NCBI GenBank assembly: GCA_017463125.1
Contig: JAFTPV010000019.1
Location: 98,835-162,834 of the forward strand
Length of the DNA stretch: 64,000 nucleotides
Reading direction: 5' to 3'
DNA from: Clostridia bacterium
GTDB lineage: Bacteria > Bacillota > Clostridia > Oscillospirales > CAG-272
Positions 51,247-59,391 of the stretch are shown piece by piece (position 1 is the stretch's first letter; every line of letters begins with the position of its first letter). The translations under genes were made by a program, and so were the position numbers. The notes below the pieces were generated by a model. The model did not search any database, was not told where the DNA came from, and worked only from the letters and a program-made list of their open reading frames with translations.

Positions 51247-51327
51247 ATTGAGATCCTCCGTTTCTTTAATAATTCATTCTATTCATGTTAGAGCCGTTTA
51301 ATTACTCGAAAAAGCTGTTTGGACAAA

Positions 51328-53502
51328 TTACAGATGCAGCACCCTTTCCTGTATTTCCTGCGTTCTTCCTTGGTTCCAATACTGTGTGCCGATATAGCCG
51401 CAGGTGCGTCTTGCCACGTTCATCTTCGACTGGTCGCGGTTATGGCAGTTCGGGCATTCCCATACGAGCTTGCCGTCCTCGTCCTTCTCTATAAGTATCT
51501 CGCCGTCATAGCCGCAAACCTGACAGAAATCGGACTTCGTGTTTAGCTCAGCGTACATTATATGGTCGTAGATATATTCCATAATTCCGAGAACTGCGTC
51601 AATGTTGTTCTGCATATCGGGAACCTCGACATAGGAGATTGCGCCTCCGGGCGAGAGCGCCTGGAACTTTGCCTCAAGGGAGAGCTTGTCAAAGGCGTCG
51701 ATTGGCTCTGTCACGTGTACGTGGTAGGAATTTGTGATATAGTTCTTGTCGGTAACGCCTTCAATTATGCCGAATCTCTTTTGCAGGCATTTTGCAAACT
51801 TGTATGTTGTTGACTCAAGAGGCGTGCCGTAGAGTGAGTAATCAATGTTCTCTTCGACCTTCCACTTTGCCGTATATTTGTTGAGCAGCTTCATTATCTC
51901 AATGCCAAGCTCCTCACCCTCCGGCTCGGTGAGTTTTTTACCATTAAGCGCCATAACGCATTCCCAGAGTCCCGCGTAGCCGAGAGAAAGCGTGGAGTAG
52001 CCGCCGTAGAGATACTTGTCGATGGTTTCGCCCTTGGGGAGTCTTGTCAGCGCGCCGTATTGCCAAAGGATAGGAGCTGCGTCAGAGAGAGTGCCGAGAA
52101 GCCTCTCGTGTCTTGCACGCAGAGCCCTGTGGCAAAGCTCCATTCGCTCGTCGAATATCTTGTAGAACTTTTCCATATCTCCCTCGGCCGACAAACCGAT
52201 GTCAACGAGGTTCACCGTTACGACACCCTGATTAAATCTGCCGTAATACTTGGGCTTTCCGCACTCGTCAACGTAAGGCGTGAGGAAGGAGCGGCAACCC
52301 ATGCAGGTATAGCAATGTCCCTCGCCGTTTTTGTCTATTTTGTTCTCAAGCATTATTTTCTCGGAGATATAGTCGGGAACCATGCGCTTTGCGGTACACC
52401 TCGCCGCAAGCTTGGTAAGATAGTGGTACTTTGAACCGGGGCGGACGTTGTCCTCCTCGAGAACGTAAATGAGCTTGGGGAATGCAGGAGTTATCCACGC
52501 TCCCGCCTCGTTTTTAACTCCCTTTATACGCTGCTCAAGAACCTCTTCGATTATCAGGGCGAGGTCTGCGCGTTCTTCCTCATCTCTCGCCTCGCCAAGA
52601 TACATAAACACGGTGATGAAGGGAGCCTGTCCGTTGGTGGTAAGCAGAGTTACTACCTGATACTGTATACACTGAACACCGCGATTTATCTCTTCTCTAA
52701 GACGCTTTTCCGCAATTCTGGAAATAGACTGCTCGTCGGTGATTCCAACGGCTGAAAGCTCCTCGCGGACGGCGCGTCTTATCTTCTCACGGCTGATTTT
52801 TACAAACGGGGCAAGGTGCGTCAGGCTTATAGACTGACCTCCGTATTGATTAGAGGCAACCTGTGCTATAATCTGCGTTGCAATATTGCAGGCTGTGGAG
52901 AAGCTGTGGGGCTTTTCTATCATAGTTCCGCTGATGACGGTGCCATTCTCGAGCATATCCTCAAGGTTTACGAGGTCGCAGTTGTGCATATGCTGGGCAA
53001 AATAATCTGCATCGTGGAAATGGATAAGACCGTCCTCGTGTGCTTTGACAATATCTGTGGGGAGGAGTATACGTCTGGTTATATCCTTGGAAACCTCACC
53101 AGCCATATAGTCGCGCTGAACGCTGTTGACGGTGGGATTCTTGTTGGAGTTTTCCTGCTTTACCTCCTCGTTGTTGCACTCGATAAGTGACATTATCTTG
53201 TCGTCTGTAGTGTTTGACTTACGCACAAGCTCACGTGTGTATCTATAAGTAATGTAGGTTTTTGCAAGAGTGAAGGCTCCTGCTCCCATAATCTCACGCT
53301 CGACCATGTCCTGCACCTCTTCGACGCTAACGGCACGTCCGAGCTTGTTACACTTTTTTGTAACCTTGTCCGTAATTCTTTTTATATCTTTTTCACTTAT
53401 TCTGTCCGACTGGTCAATTGCCGCGTTTGCTTTAGCAACGGCGTTAAATATTTTCTCGTTGTCAAATACGGCTTCTGCGCCGTTTCTCTTTATTATCTTC
53501 AT
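51328..53502 (-). CDS. nrdD: Anaerobic ribonucleoside-triphosphate reductase
   Basis: A 724-residue class III ribonucleotide reductase that makes dNTPs without oxygen. An N-terminal ATP-cone (KIIKRNGAEAVFDNEKIFNAV, 2-22 region) controls activity. The zinc site is CQVCGYDGE with CPNCHNRD near the C-terminus, and the glycyl radical lies in RRTCGYIG (Gly702). The NrdG activase gene that usually follows is absent within the window; a LOG-family gene is there instead. Two NrdR-type boxes lie over its promoter. Confidence 0.95.
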   Translation of the reverse strand: MKIIKRNGAEAVFDNEKIFNAVAKANAAIDQSDRISEKDIKRITDKVTKKCNKLGRAVSVEEVQDMVEREIMGAGAFTLAKTYITYRYTRELVRKSNTTDDKIMSLIECNNEEVKQENSNKNPTVNSVQRDYMAGEVSKDITRRILLPTDIVKAHEDGLIHFHDADYFAQHMHNCDLVNLEDMLENGTVISGTMIEKPHSFSTACNIATQIIAQVASNQYGGQSISLTHLAPFVKISREKIRRAVREELSAVGITDEQSISRIAEKRLREEINRGVQCIQYQVVTLLTTNGQAPFITVFMYLGEARDEEERADLALIIEEVLEQRIKGVKNEAGAWITPAFPKLIYVLEEDNVRPGSKYHYLTKLAARCTAKRMVPDYISEKIMLENKIDKNGEGHCYTCMGCRSFLTPYVDECGKPKYYGRFNQGVVTVNLVDIGLSAEGDMEKFYKIFDERMELCHRALRARHERLLGTLSDAAPILWQYGALTRLPKGETIDKYLYGGYSTLSLGYAGLWECVMALNGKKLTEPEGEELGIEIMKLLNKYTAKWKVEENIDYSLYGTPLESTTYKFAKCLQKRFGIIEGVTDKNYITNSYHVHVTEPIDAFDKLSLEAKFQALSPGGAISYVEVPDMQNNIDAVLGIMEYIYDHIMYAELNTKSDFCQVCGYDGEILIEKDEDGKLVWECPNCHNRDQSKMNVARRTCGYIGTQYWNQGRTQEIQERVLHL

Positions 53503-53538
53503 TAGCTACTCCTTGCACGATTTTTAAGTTGTGCATAT

Positions 53539-53566
53539 ATTATACCATATATTGTGATTTTGTCAA
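53539..53566 (-). promoter_or_regulatory. Sigma-A promoter of nrdD
   Basis: On the minus strand TTGACA (53561-53566), 16 bp, TATAAT (53539-53544), overlapped by the first NrdR-type box. Confidence 0.75.
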
Positions 53567-53589
53567 TAGAAAAACGCAAGATATTGTGA
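53542..53589 (-). promoter_or_regulatory. Paired NrdR-type boxes before nrdD
   Basis: Two 16-bp sites (53542-53557 and 53574-53589) share TCACAATAT on the minus strand, with centres 32 bp apart. Spacing of about three helical turns and the CACAATAT core agree with known NrdR box pairs. The first covers the -10 and spacer. Confidence 0.7.
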
Positions 53590-53616
53590 TTTTGGCAAAT
53601 TTTTTAGAAATTACAA

Positions 53617-53650
53617 AAAGAGACCGCAAACAAATCGCGGCCTCTTTGTA
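53617..53650 (-). terminator. Terminator of the htrA-like gene
   Basis: AAAGAGACCGC pairs with GCGGCCTCTTT (one mismatch), followed on the minus strand by TTTTTGTAA. Confidence 0.8.
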
Positions 53651-53660
53651 TATATGAATT

Positions 53661-54986
53661 TTACTCGAACTCGGTAATCGCGCTTTCCGGCACGGTTATC
53701 TGTGCGTCAAAGGCTACACCGTCGCGTGTGGCGTTTATTGTAACCTGACTGCCCACTCTTGCCAGCATCATAAGGTCGATAACGTGATGTATTCTCGTTA
53801 CCTTAACGGTGACACCGTCGAGAGTTATCGAGTTTATAATATCTCCTGCCTTAAGCTGACCTGCCATTACGGAATCGTCAGTAAGCGAGTCAACCTCGAC
53901 GATCTCAACCTTCGTTACGGTGTCATTCTCGCCGTCAACTACAACGCCTGTGACCTTGGCGGTAAGAGTAACGCCCAAAAGACATCTGTAAAGCGAGGTT
54001 TTAGTTTCACCGTCGCAGTTATATATTATGTTTTCCGCGATGTTTTTAGCCAGATTTATCGGAATGGCATAGGCAATATTATCAATATCAGAGCCCGTTC
54101 TCTTCGCGTTTACTATACCGATAAGGTTGCCATCTGTGTCATAAAGGCCGCCGCCGGAGTTACCCTCATTTATTGCCGCAGATACTCTCATTACACGAAG
54201 GGATAGCGTTGTTCTGCCGTCAGCGCCTGTCATAGTAAGCGTTTCGCTGTCAACGCTGACCATACCGTCCGTTGCACTCATACCGAGTCCCTCCGGATTT
54301 CCTACAGCGTAAACCTTGTCAAAAACGGCTACCTCGTCCGAATTGCCGACAGCCGCTGCAACCGCCGCGCTGTTCTTAAGCACCTCGCTTCCTTCAACCT
54401 TAAGCACCGCAAGGTCGTAATTCATAGACCCGCCAACGTAGGTCGCCTCGATGGCGTAGCTCGAGAGCTGCTGCCCGTAGAGATAGAGGTCTATCTTGTC
54501 GCTGATACCGTCGGAGGTGGCAGAGGAAGAGTTGTAAACAACGTGGTAATTAGTTATTATATAAGCGTCACCTGCCTCCTTATCCAGCTTATATATAACG
54601 CCCGAGCCGTATGAGGAATGCTCGGTGGTTTCGGTAGTGCCGTATGGATAGGAGTTGTAAATATCAAATCTTGCGTCGATTATGACGGTTGAGAGAAGCG
54701 TTTTGGCAGCGCCCTCAAGCCCCGAAAGTTCCTCGGTATTATCTACGGGATAGTATTCTACTGTTTCGTCATCATTTTGGTCTGTCGCACCGCTTGAAGT
54801 GTTGTTTTGCGGAGAATTCTGATTGTCTGGCTTCGACGTGTTGTTACCGCCATCGTCCTTTTTTCCTTCATTTTGTCCTGTCAAAATGTCGTAAGTATAA
54901 AGACAAGAAGAGAAAGTTAAAATGCAGCCTGATATAAGTGATAAAGCAAGAATTAGTGAGATTATTCGTTTCGTAGTACCTGCCAT
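53661..54986 (-). CDS. HtrA/DegP-like serine protease, lipid-anchored
   Basis: A 441-residue protein. The signal sequence ends in a likely lipobox FSSC (Cys28), then a Asn/Ser/Asp-rich linker (about 38-75). The trypsin-like domain shows the triad in IITNYHVVY (His), MNYDLAVLK (Asp) and NEGNSGGGLYD (Ser), with typical HtrA spacing. A C-terminal PDZ-like domain (about 325-430) has GVTLTAKVTGV and AGQLKAGDIINSI. It probably degrades or guards misfolded surface proteins. Lipid anchoring is less usual than the single membrane helix of classic HtrA. Confidence 0.9.
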   Translation of the reverse strand: MAGTTKRIISLILALSLISGCILTFSSCLYTYDILTGQNEGKKDDGGNNTSKPDNQNSPQNNTSSGATDQNDDETVEYYPVDNTEELSGLEGAAKTLLSTVIIDARFDIYNSYPYGTTETTEHSSYGSGVIYKLDKEAGDAYIITNYHVVYNSSSATSDGISDKIDLYLYGQQLSSYAIEATYVGGSMNYDLAVLKVEGSEVLKNSAAVAAAVGNSDEVAVFDKVYAVGNPEGLGMSATDGMVSVDSETLTMTGADGRTTLSLRVMRVSAAINEGNSGGGLYDTDGNLIGIVNAKRTGSDIDNIAYAIPINLAKNIAENIIYNCDGETKTSLYRCLLGVTLTAKVTGVVVDGENDTVTKVEIVEVDSLTDDSVMAGQLKAGDIINSITLDGVTVKVTRIHHVIDLMMLARVGSQVTINATRDGVAFDAQITVPESAITEFE

Positions 54987-55084
54987 AATGTTTCTCCTAT
55001 GAAAAAATGTGGAAATAGAATTTCACAACAACAGTATACAAAATCTTTGTTAAGGCATTGTTAATAAAAATTATATAATATAAA

Positions 55085-55120
55085 AATTTTGGCGATTTTT
55101 CGGCCTGTTTCGCCAAAATT
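55085..55120. promoter_or_regulatory. 11-bp inverted repeat in the htrA-flavin reductase gap
   Basis: AATTTTGGCGA (55085-55095) and TCGCCAAAATT (55110-55120) are perfect inverted repeats 14 bp apart, upstream of the promoter of the flavin reductase gene and of the divergent htrA gene. It could be an operator or a folded 5' element; nothing decides between them. Confidence 0.55.
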
Positions 55121-55132
55121 GCGAAGAAATTC

Positions 55133-55161
55133 TTGACTTTACGAATAATATGTTATAAAAT
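55133..55161 (+). promoter_or_regulatory. Sigma-A promoter of the flavin reductase gene
   Basis: TTGACT (55133-55138), 17 bp, TAAAAT (55156-55161), 31 bp ahead of the ATG at 55193. Its position rules out translation from farther upstream. Confidence 0.7.
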
Positions 55162-55192
55162 AAATGTGAAAGTAACCGTATTGGAGATATTT

Positions 55193-55882
55193 ATGAAAAG
55201 ACGAAGCCTATCACCCGGTGCCCTTACAGCGCCTCTGCCTCCCGCTATGGTAACGGTTGGCAGCCTTGAAAATGCAAATGTGCTTACGGTGGCTTGGACG
55301 GGAATACTATCAACCGTGCCTCCGAGGACTTATATATCCGTGCGCCCCAGCCGCTATTCTTATAAAATACTAAAGGAGCAGGGCGAGTTTGTCATAAATC
55401 TTGCGAGCGCGGATATGGCAAGGACGGTTGATTTCGTTGGTATATACACAGGCGCAAAAATAGATAAATTTGAGAAATGCTCCTTGACTAAAAGGAAGAG
55501 TGAGAAGGTGGCGCCGCCTACTATCGACGAATGTCCGATAGCTCTCGAGTGCCGAGTTACCGAGGTCTTGTCTATGGGCTCGCACGACGTATTTATAGCC
55601 GACATCGTCAGCGTTTCCTGCAAGGAGGAGCTGATAAGTGAGGACGGAAAGATACATTTCGAGAGCGCTGACCTTTTAGCCTACGCTCACGGGGAATATT
55701 ATACTCTTGGTGAGCGGGTTGGGCGATTTGGCTTCAGCACGGACAAGAAAAAAGAAAATAGCGGCAAAAGGGATACAGCCGTACCGTTTTATAAGAATGC
55801 ACCAAGGTCACATATTAAACAGAAAAAGCGCACCTCCGACAAGAATAAGGGCGCGCCGAAAAGACTGAAGGAGTATAAATAA
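55193..55882 (+). CDS. Flavin reductase-like FMN-binding protein
   Basis: About 229 residues. A split-barrel FMN-binding fold with PPAMVTVGSLENANVLTVAWTGILS (about 16-40), SVRPSRYSYKILKEQGEFVINL, and IDECPIALECRVTEV. This is the flavin reductase-like family (PF01613). The C-terminal 45 residues are very basic (KKKENSGKRDT, HIKQKKRTSDKNKG), perhaps disordered or nucleic-acid binding. GGAG lies before the ATG at 55193. The stop overlaps the next gene's ATG (TAATG). Confidence 0.85.
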   Translation: MKRRSLSPGALTAPLPPAMVTVGSLENANVLTVAWTGILSTVPPRTYISVRPSRYSYKILKEQGEFVINLASADMARTVDFVGIYTGAKIDKFEKCSLTKRKSEKVAPPTIDECPIALECRVTEVLSMGSHDVFIADIVSVSCKEELISEDGKIHFESADLLAYAHGEYYTLGERVGRFGFSTDKKKENSGKRDTAVPFYKNAPRSHIKQKKRTSDKNKGAPKRLKEYK

Positions 55883-56277
55883 TGAAGAGAGAAAATACCG
55901 AAGAGATAAGAGAGCGAGTGTTATCGCTTATAGAATCGGAGTTTGAGAGCGACGCCGCCTTTGAGCGCACGATGGCTCTGCCGAAAAAAACGGTGAATAA
56001 CTGGCGTCGCGCCCGTTCATCTTCGTTTATGAAAATGCTTCCCGTTTTGTCCGAGCGCTTCGGAGTGAAGGTCAGCGAGCTTTTGGATATGCCACTCGGC
56101 AGAGATACCTCCGAGCTCTCGGATGATGAGCTGCACCTGCTGCACCTATATCGCAAATCCAGAACTATGCCGCAAAAAATGCGTACGGCGCTGCGAGAAA
56201 CACTTGAGATGACAATAAATCTTTATATTTCTACGGCAAACGAGGCAAAATCCAAGAGAACGGTCAAGAAAAAATAG
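55882..56277 (+). CDS. Helix-turn-helix regulator
   Basis: A 131-residue protein with a Cro/CI-like helix-turn-helix near the N-terminus (about 20-70: AFERTMALPKKTVNNWRRARSS, then SFMKMLPVLSERFGVKVSELL) and a helical C-terminal extension with a basic end (KSKRTVKKK). It starts on the TAATG overlap with the flavin reductase gene, so it is translationally coupled. It may control that gene through the nearby inverted repeat; this is inference. Confidence 0.75.
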   Translation: MKRENTEEIRERVLSLIESEFESDAAFERTMALPKKTVNNWRRARSSSFMKMLPVLSERFGVKVSELLDMPLGRDTSELSDDELHLLHLYRKSRTMPQKMRTALRETLEMTINLYISTANEAKSKRTVKKK

Positions 56278-56316
56278 TCCTTTGATCCAAGATGATTATG
56301 TAATTATTTTTATATA

Positions 56317-56345
56317 TTGACAAAGCTATAAAAAGGTGGTAAAAT
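56317..56345 (+). promoter_or_regulatory. Promoter of the cobalamin-riboswitch transcript
   Basis: TTGACA (56317-56322), 17 bp, TAAAAT (56340-56345), just upstream of the riboswitch. Confidence 0.75.
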
Positions 56346-56349
56346 AAAG

Positions 56350-56485
56350 TATCCCAAGCCGTTTGCAACGCGGACAAGGTCCGTACAAGCAGGGAAAGCG
56401 CGGTGAAAATCCGCCGCAACAGCCATTACCGTAAACGGAGAGCAGCCGCCTCCAAAGTCGGAAGGCCTGTCAAACGGCTTTTTTG
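56350..56485 (+). ncRNA. Cobalamin riboswitch with terminator stem
   Basis: A class I-type cobalamin element. It has the core AGGGAA...GGTGAAAATCC, ACAGCC, a TACCGTAAACGG stem and GTCGGAAGGCCTGTC, the B12-box region. The basal stem AAGCCGTTTG (56356-56365) pairs with CAAACGGCTT (56471-56480), followed by TTTTTGG, so ligand-stabilised folding is probably coupled to termination before the DUF4430 gene. Confidence 0.9.
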
Positions 56486-56486
56486 G

Positions 56487-56640
56487 ATTAGAACACGCGC
56501 GGAGCTTTTCGCGCGCGCATTCCTTGGGCAAAGGGGGAATGGCCAAAAGGTGCGTGGGACTCTTTTTCGCGCATTTTTTCGCTCTGCTTTGCAGGGCGAT
56601 TTTTTGGTTTTTAGCCTACAATAAAAAAGAAAGGCGAAAA
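56487..56640 (+). other. Hairpin-rich 5' untranslated region after the riboswitch
   Basis: This stretch holds CGCGCG/CGCGCG, GCATTCC/GGAATGGC and CTGC/GCAG stems and several T-runs. It contains no gene and may form the rest of the expression platform or a transcription attenuator. Confidence 0.5.
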
Positions 56641-56644
56641 ACAA

Positions 56645-57121
56645 ATGAAAAAAAAGATTAACACAAAATTTAAGATCTTGGCGCTTCTTCTTGCGCTGAT
56701 AATGATGCTTTCGCTTGCGGCGTGCCAGATGCCCGAAGGCGAGGGCGATACCGCCGATGCGGGCAAGATGACTCTTGTTCTTGCGGGCGATGAAACGGTC
56801 GTCCACGAGGTCGATCTTGCTGAGCTTGACGTTACAAACGGGCTCGTGTCGGTTCTCGACTATCTTAAGTCCGAGGGAAAGCTTGATTATGCTATCACAG
56901 CAGGCTATCTTGACAGCGTCGGAGAGCTTGAAAATAACGCAGACACGGGCGAGTATATTTACATATACACCTCTGTTGCCGAGGACGCTGACGTAACGCA
57001 GTGGGCAAAAACGGTAGAATATGATGGAAAAACTCTCACCAGCTCGGGTGTTGGCGCTGCCGATATGCATATTGAGGCCGATGCGGTAATTTATATCGGT
57101 CTTATAGTCTGGGGAAACTAA
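56645..57121 (+). CDS. DUF4430 (transcobalamin-like) lipoprotein
   Basis: A 158-residue protein. Signal peptide with lipobox LAAC (Cys27), then a small beta-grasp domain: VLAGDETVVHEVDL, LVSVLDYLKSEGKLDYAI, GYLDSVGEL and a C-terminal IGLIVWGN. This order fits DUF4430, the fold of the beta domain of transcobalamin and intrinsic factor. It is directly under a cobalamin riboswitch and two bases before an ECF S-component gene. It probably catches B12 or a corrinoid at the membrane surface and hands it to the transporter. Confidence 0.82.
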   Translation: MKKKINTKFKILALLLALIMMLSLAACQMPEGEGDTADAGKMTLVLAGDETVVHEVDLAELDVTNGLVSVLDYLKSEGKLDYAITAGYLDSVGELENNADTGEYIYIYTSVAEDADVTQWAKTVEYDGKTLTSSGVGAADMHIEADAVIYIGLIVWGN

Positions 57122-57122
57122 T

Positions 57123-57668
57123 ATGAACAATCGCTCCGCATGGGGCGGCGCGGCTAAAAAAATCGCGCTCGTTGGTATTGCGGCTGCTACCATCGAGTGC
57201 GGAAAGCTTGCGCTCTCCTTTTTGCCAAACGTTGAGGTCGTAACTCTGCTTACAGCGCTTTACGGGTATGTTTTTGGCTCCCTTGGAATCCTTGCGGCCC
57301 TTGTTTTTGTTTGTATTGAGCCTCTTATATACGGCGTGAACACGTGGGTACTTTTATACTTTATATATTGGCCTCTTGTAGCCTCGGTATTTTGGATTCT
57401 CGGAAAAATGAGAGTTAAAAACCGCTGGATACTTACAGCTGTGGCTATTTTGCTTACGGTGTTTTTTGGAGTTCTCTCCGCTTTGATAGACGTGGGGCTT
57501 TTCTCGGGGTATTTTGATAATTTTTGGTATCGCTTCACCGTATATTATCTCCGAGGTGCGATGTTTTACATTATACAAATAGTCTGCAACGCCACCCTTT
57601 TTCCTCTTCTGTTTACTTTTCTTGCGGATAAACTTCAAAAAATCAAGAAAAATTACCGAAAAATGTAA
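57123..57668 (+). CDS. ECF transporter S-component, probably for cobalamin
   Basis: A 181-residue membrane protein with about six hydrophobic segments, beginning with AAKKIALVGIAAATIECGKLALS, then LLTALYGYVFGSLGILAALVFVCIEP and a C-terminal LFTFLADKLQKIKKN. The size and helix pattern fit energy-coupling factor substrate-binding (S) proteins. No EcfA/EcfT genes are next to it, so it is a group II type that would share a common energising module encoded elsewhere. The riboswitch and DUF4430 neighbour point to B12. Confidence 0.75.
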   Translation: MNNRSAWGGAAKKIALVGIAAATIECGKLALSFLPNVEVVTLLTALYGYVFGSLGILAALVFVCIEPLIYGVNTWVLLYFIYWPLVASVFWILGKMRVKNRWILTAVAILLTVFFGVLSALIDVGLFSGYFDNFWYRFTVYYLRGAMFYIIQIVCNATLFPLLFTFLADKLQKIKKNYRKM

Positions 57669-57689
57669 ATAAATATATACAAAACGCCA

Positions 57690-57726
57690 AAATGCTCTCC
57701 TGCGCTGAACAAGAGGGCTTTTTGTA
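57690..57726 (+). terminator. Probable terminator of the B12 operon
   Basis: GCTCTC and GAGGGC-type arms with a loop are followed by TTTTTGT, 25-60 bp after the S-component stop. The stem has a wobble and is of moderate strength. Confidence 0.55.
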
Positions 57727-57781
57727 TGCTCTGTGATAAGTGCGTGAGCGTAAAAATTTACATATATAAATGTATTGATTA

Positions 57782-57810
57782 TTGACAAGCGACTTAAGAT
57801 ATGATAAAAT
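57782..57810 (+). promoter_or_regulatory. Promoter of apbE-lrp-aminotransferase unit
   Basis: TTGACA (57782-57787), 17 bp, TAAAAT (57805-57810), 24 bp before the apbE start. Confidence 0.7.
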
Positions 57811-57834
57811 AATTGCAAAAATCAGGGAGGGGCT

Positions 57835-58881
57835 ATGGATAAGCGTAAAATCACAAAAAAAGAATTTGCGGCGGCCGTCGCCCTTTGCCTTGTGCTTCTG
57901 ATAATAGTTACCGTATGTATCCTTTGGCAAGAGGACGAGGAAATTGAGGTTCATACAGAGGAGTCGTACAGTTGGTTTGATACCTACTCTGTTATCAGGG
58001 ACTATTCCGGCAGAAGCAGAGCCGAGTTTGATACAAATTTTAATAAAATTTCTGCACGTTTTGATTATTATCACAAGCTTTTTGATATCTATAACGAATA
58101 TGAGGACGTAGTAAGTCTTTGTGAGGTAAATCGTCTTGCGAAGGATGGACCTGTGACAGTTTCGCCCGAGCTTATTGAGTTTATCGAATATGCAAAAGAC
58201 ATATATGCCCTGACGGGCGGCGAGGTCAATATCGCTATGGGAGCGGTCCTCTCTATTTGGCATAAGTATCGTGAGGAGGGCGTGTCTGTTCCTTCCGAGG
58301 CGTTGCTTTCTGAGGCGGCAGAGCACTGTGACATTACGAAAATTAAGATTGATAAAGAAAATCACACAGTAGAATTTCTTGACGACAAAATGTCCCTTGA
58401 CGTCGGCGCCATTGCGAAGGGCTACGCCACAGAGTGCGTCGCCGATATGCTGGTGGCGGATGGGATAAGCGGCTACGTGTTAGACATCGGCGGTAATATC
58501 CGTGCCGTAGGTACAAAGGCAAACGGAGATTCTTGGCGAGCGGGGGTGAAAAATCCCGATATGAGCGGAGAGCCGTATATCTATTATTTTGACATTGCCG
58601 ACTCTTCTGCTGTGACCTCGGGAAACTACGAGCGTTATTACACTGTTAGCGGCGTGAATTATCACCATATAATAGATAAGGATACTCTAATGCCTGCTGA
58701 CCACTTTTCATCGGTAACGGTGCTAACCGAGGACTCGGCTCTTGCTGACTCCCTATCCACAGCCCTTTTCAATATGACGATGGAGGAGGGCGAAGCTCTT
58801 ATATCCACTCTTGACGATGTTTTTGTCATCTGGGTGACGTCGGACGGAAGCATAATAACCAGCGAAAATCAAAAAATATGA
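57835..58881 (+). CDS. apbE: FAD:protein FMN transferase
   Basis: A 348-residue ApbE-family flavin transferase that attaches FMN to Thr residues of redox pumps such as Rnf or Nqr. An N-terminal membrane helix (about 11-30) anchors it outside. Motifs are SWFDTYSVI, GGEVNIAMGAVLSIWH, LDVGAIAKGYATE and LDIGGNIRAVG (about 215-225), with the metal site near VTSGNYERYY and HHIIDKDTLMPA. No Rnf genes are near. It is the first gene before an Lrp-type regulator and an aminotransferase. Confidence 0.93.
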   Translation: MDKRKITKKEFAAAVALCLVLLIIVTVCILWQEDEEIEVHTEESYSWFDTYSVIRDYSGRSRAEFDTNFNKISARFDYYHKLFDIYNEYEDVVSLCEVNRLAKDGPVTVSPELIEFIEYAKDIYALTGGEVNIAMGAVLSIWHKYREEGVSVPSEALLSEAAEHCDITKIKIDKENHTVEFLDDKMSLDVGAIAKGYATECVADMLVADGISGYVLDIGGNIRAVGTKANGDSWRAGVKNPDMSGEPYIYYFDIADSSAVTSGNYERYYTVSGVNYHHIIDKDTLMPADHFSSVTVLTEDSALADSLSTALFNMTMEEGEALISTLDDVFVIWVTSDGSIITSENQKI

Positions 58882-58910
58882 CAATGAAAGTTTACAAAAA
58901 GGAGTAAGTG

Positions 58911-59390
58911 ATGGAAAAATTACTTAAAATTATGGAAGAGGACGCGACCCTTTCCGCGAAAGAAATAGCCGCGATGCTTTCCAAAGAAGAGGGCGATGTA
59001 AAAAAAATGATAGCCGAGCTTGAGGCGGACGGAGTTATACTCGGCAAGCGTACGGTCATAGACTGGGATAAGACCGACCGTGAGTACGTCACGGCGCTCA
59101 TTGAGGTGAAGGTTATGCCGCAGCGTGATGACGGCTTTGACAAGATAGCGGATAAAATTTCAAAATATTCCGAGGTGAAGGGGCTGTTTTTGATGTCCGG
59201 CGGCTTTGACTTCACCGTTATGCTCGAGGGCAAGACGATGAAGGAGGTTGCGTACTTTGTAGCGCGAAAGCTTGCTACCATTGAGTCAGTTACCGCAACG
59301 GCGACCCATTTCGTTTTGAAAACCTATAAGAACGAGGGCGTGATTTATGCAAAGCCCGAAAAAGATGTTAGAGAAACCTTAATATTATAA
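58911..59390 (+). CDS. Lrp/AsnC-family regulator
   Basis: A 159-residue protein. The N-terminal winged helix (about 1-55: LSAKEIAAMLSKEEGDVKKMIAELEADGVILGKRTVIDW) and the RAM/Lrp ligand domain (about 65-145: VTALIEVKVMPQRDDGFDKIADKIS, GLFLMSGGFDFTVML) are both present. Such regulators sense amino acids. Start at 58911 is supported by AAGGAG. It lies directly before an aminotransferase gene, which it probably controls. Confidence 0.9.
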   Translation: MEKLLKIMEEDATLSAKEIAAMLSKEEGDVKKMIAELEADGVILGKRTVIDWDKTDREYVTALIEVKVMPQRDDGFDKIADKISKYSEVKGLFLMSGGFDFTVMLEGKTMKEVAYFVARKLATIESVTATATHFVLKTYKNEGVIYAKPEKDVRETLIL

Positions 59391-59391
59391 T

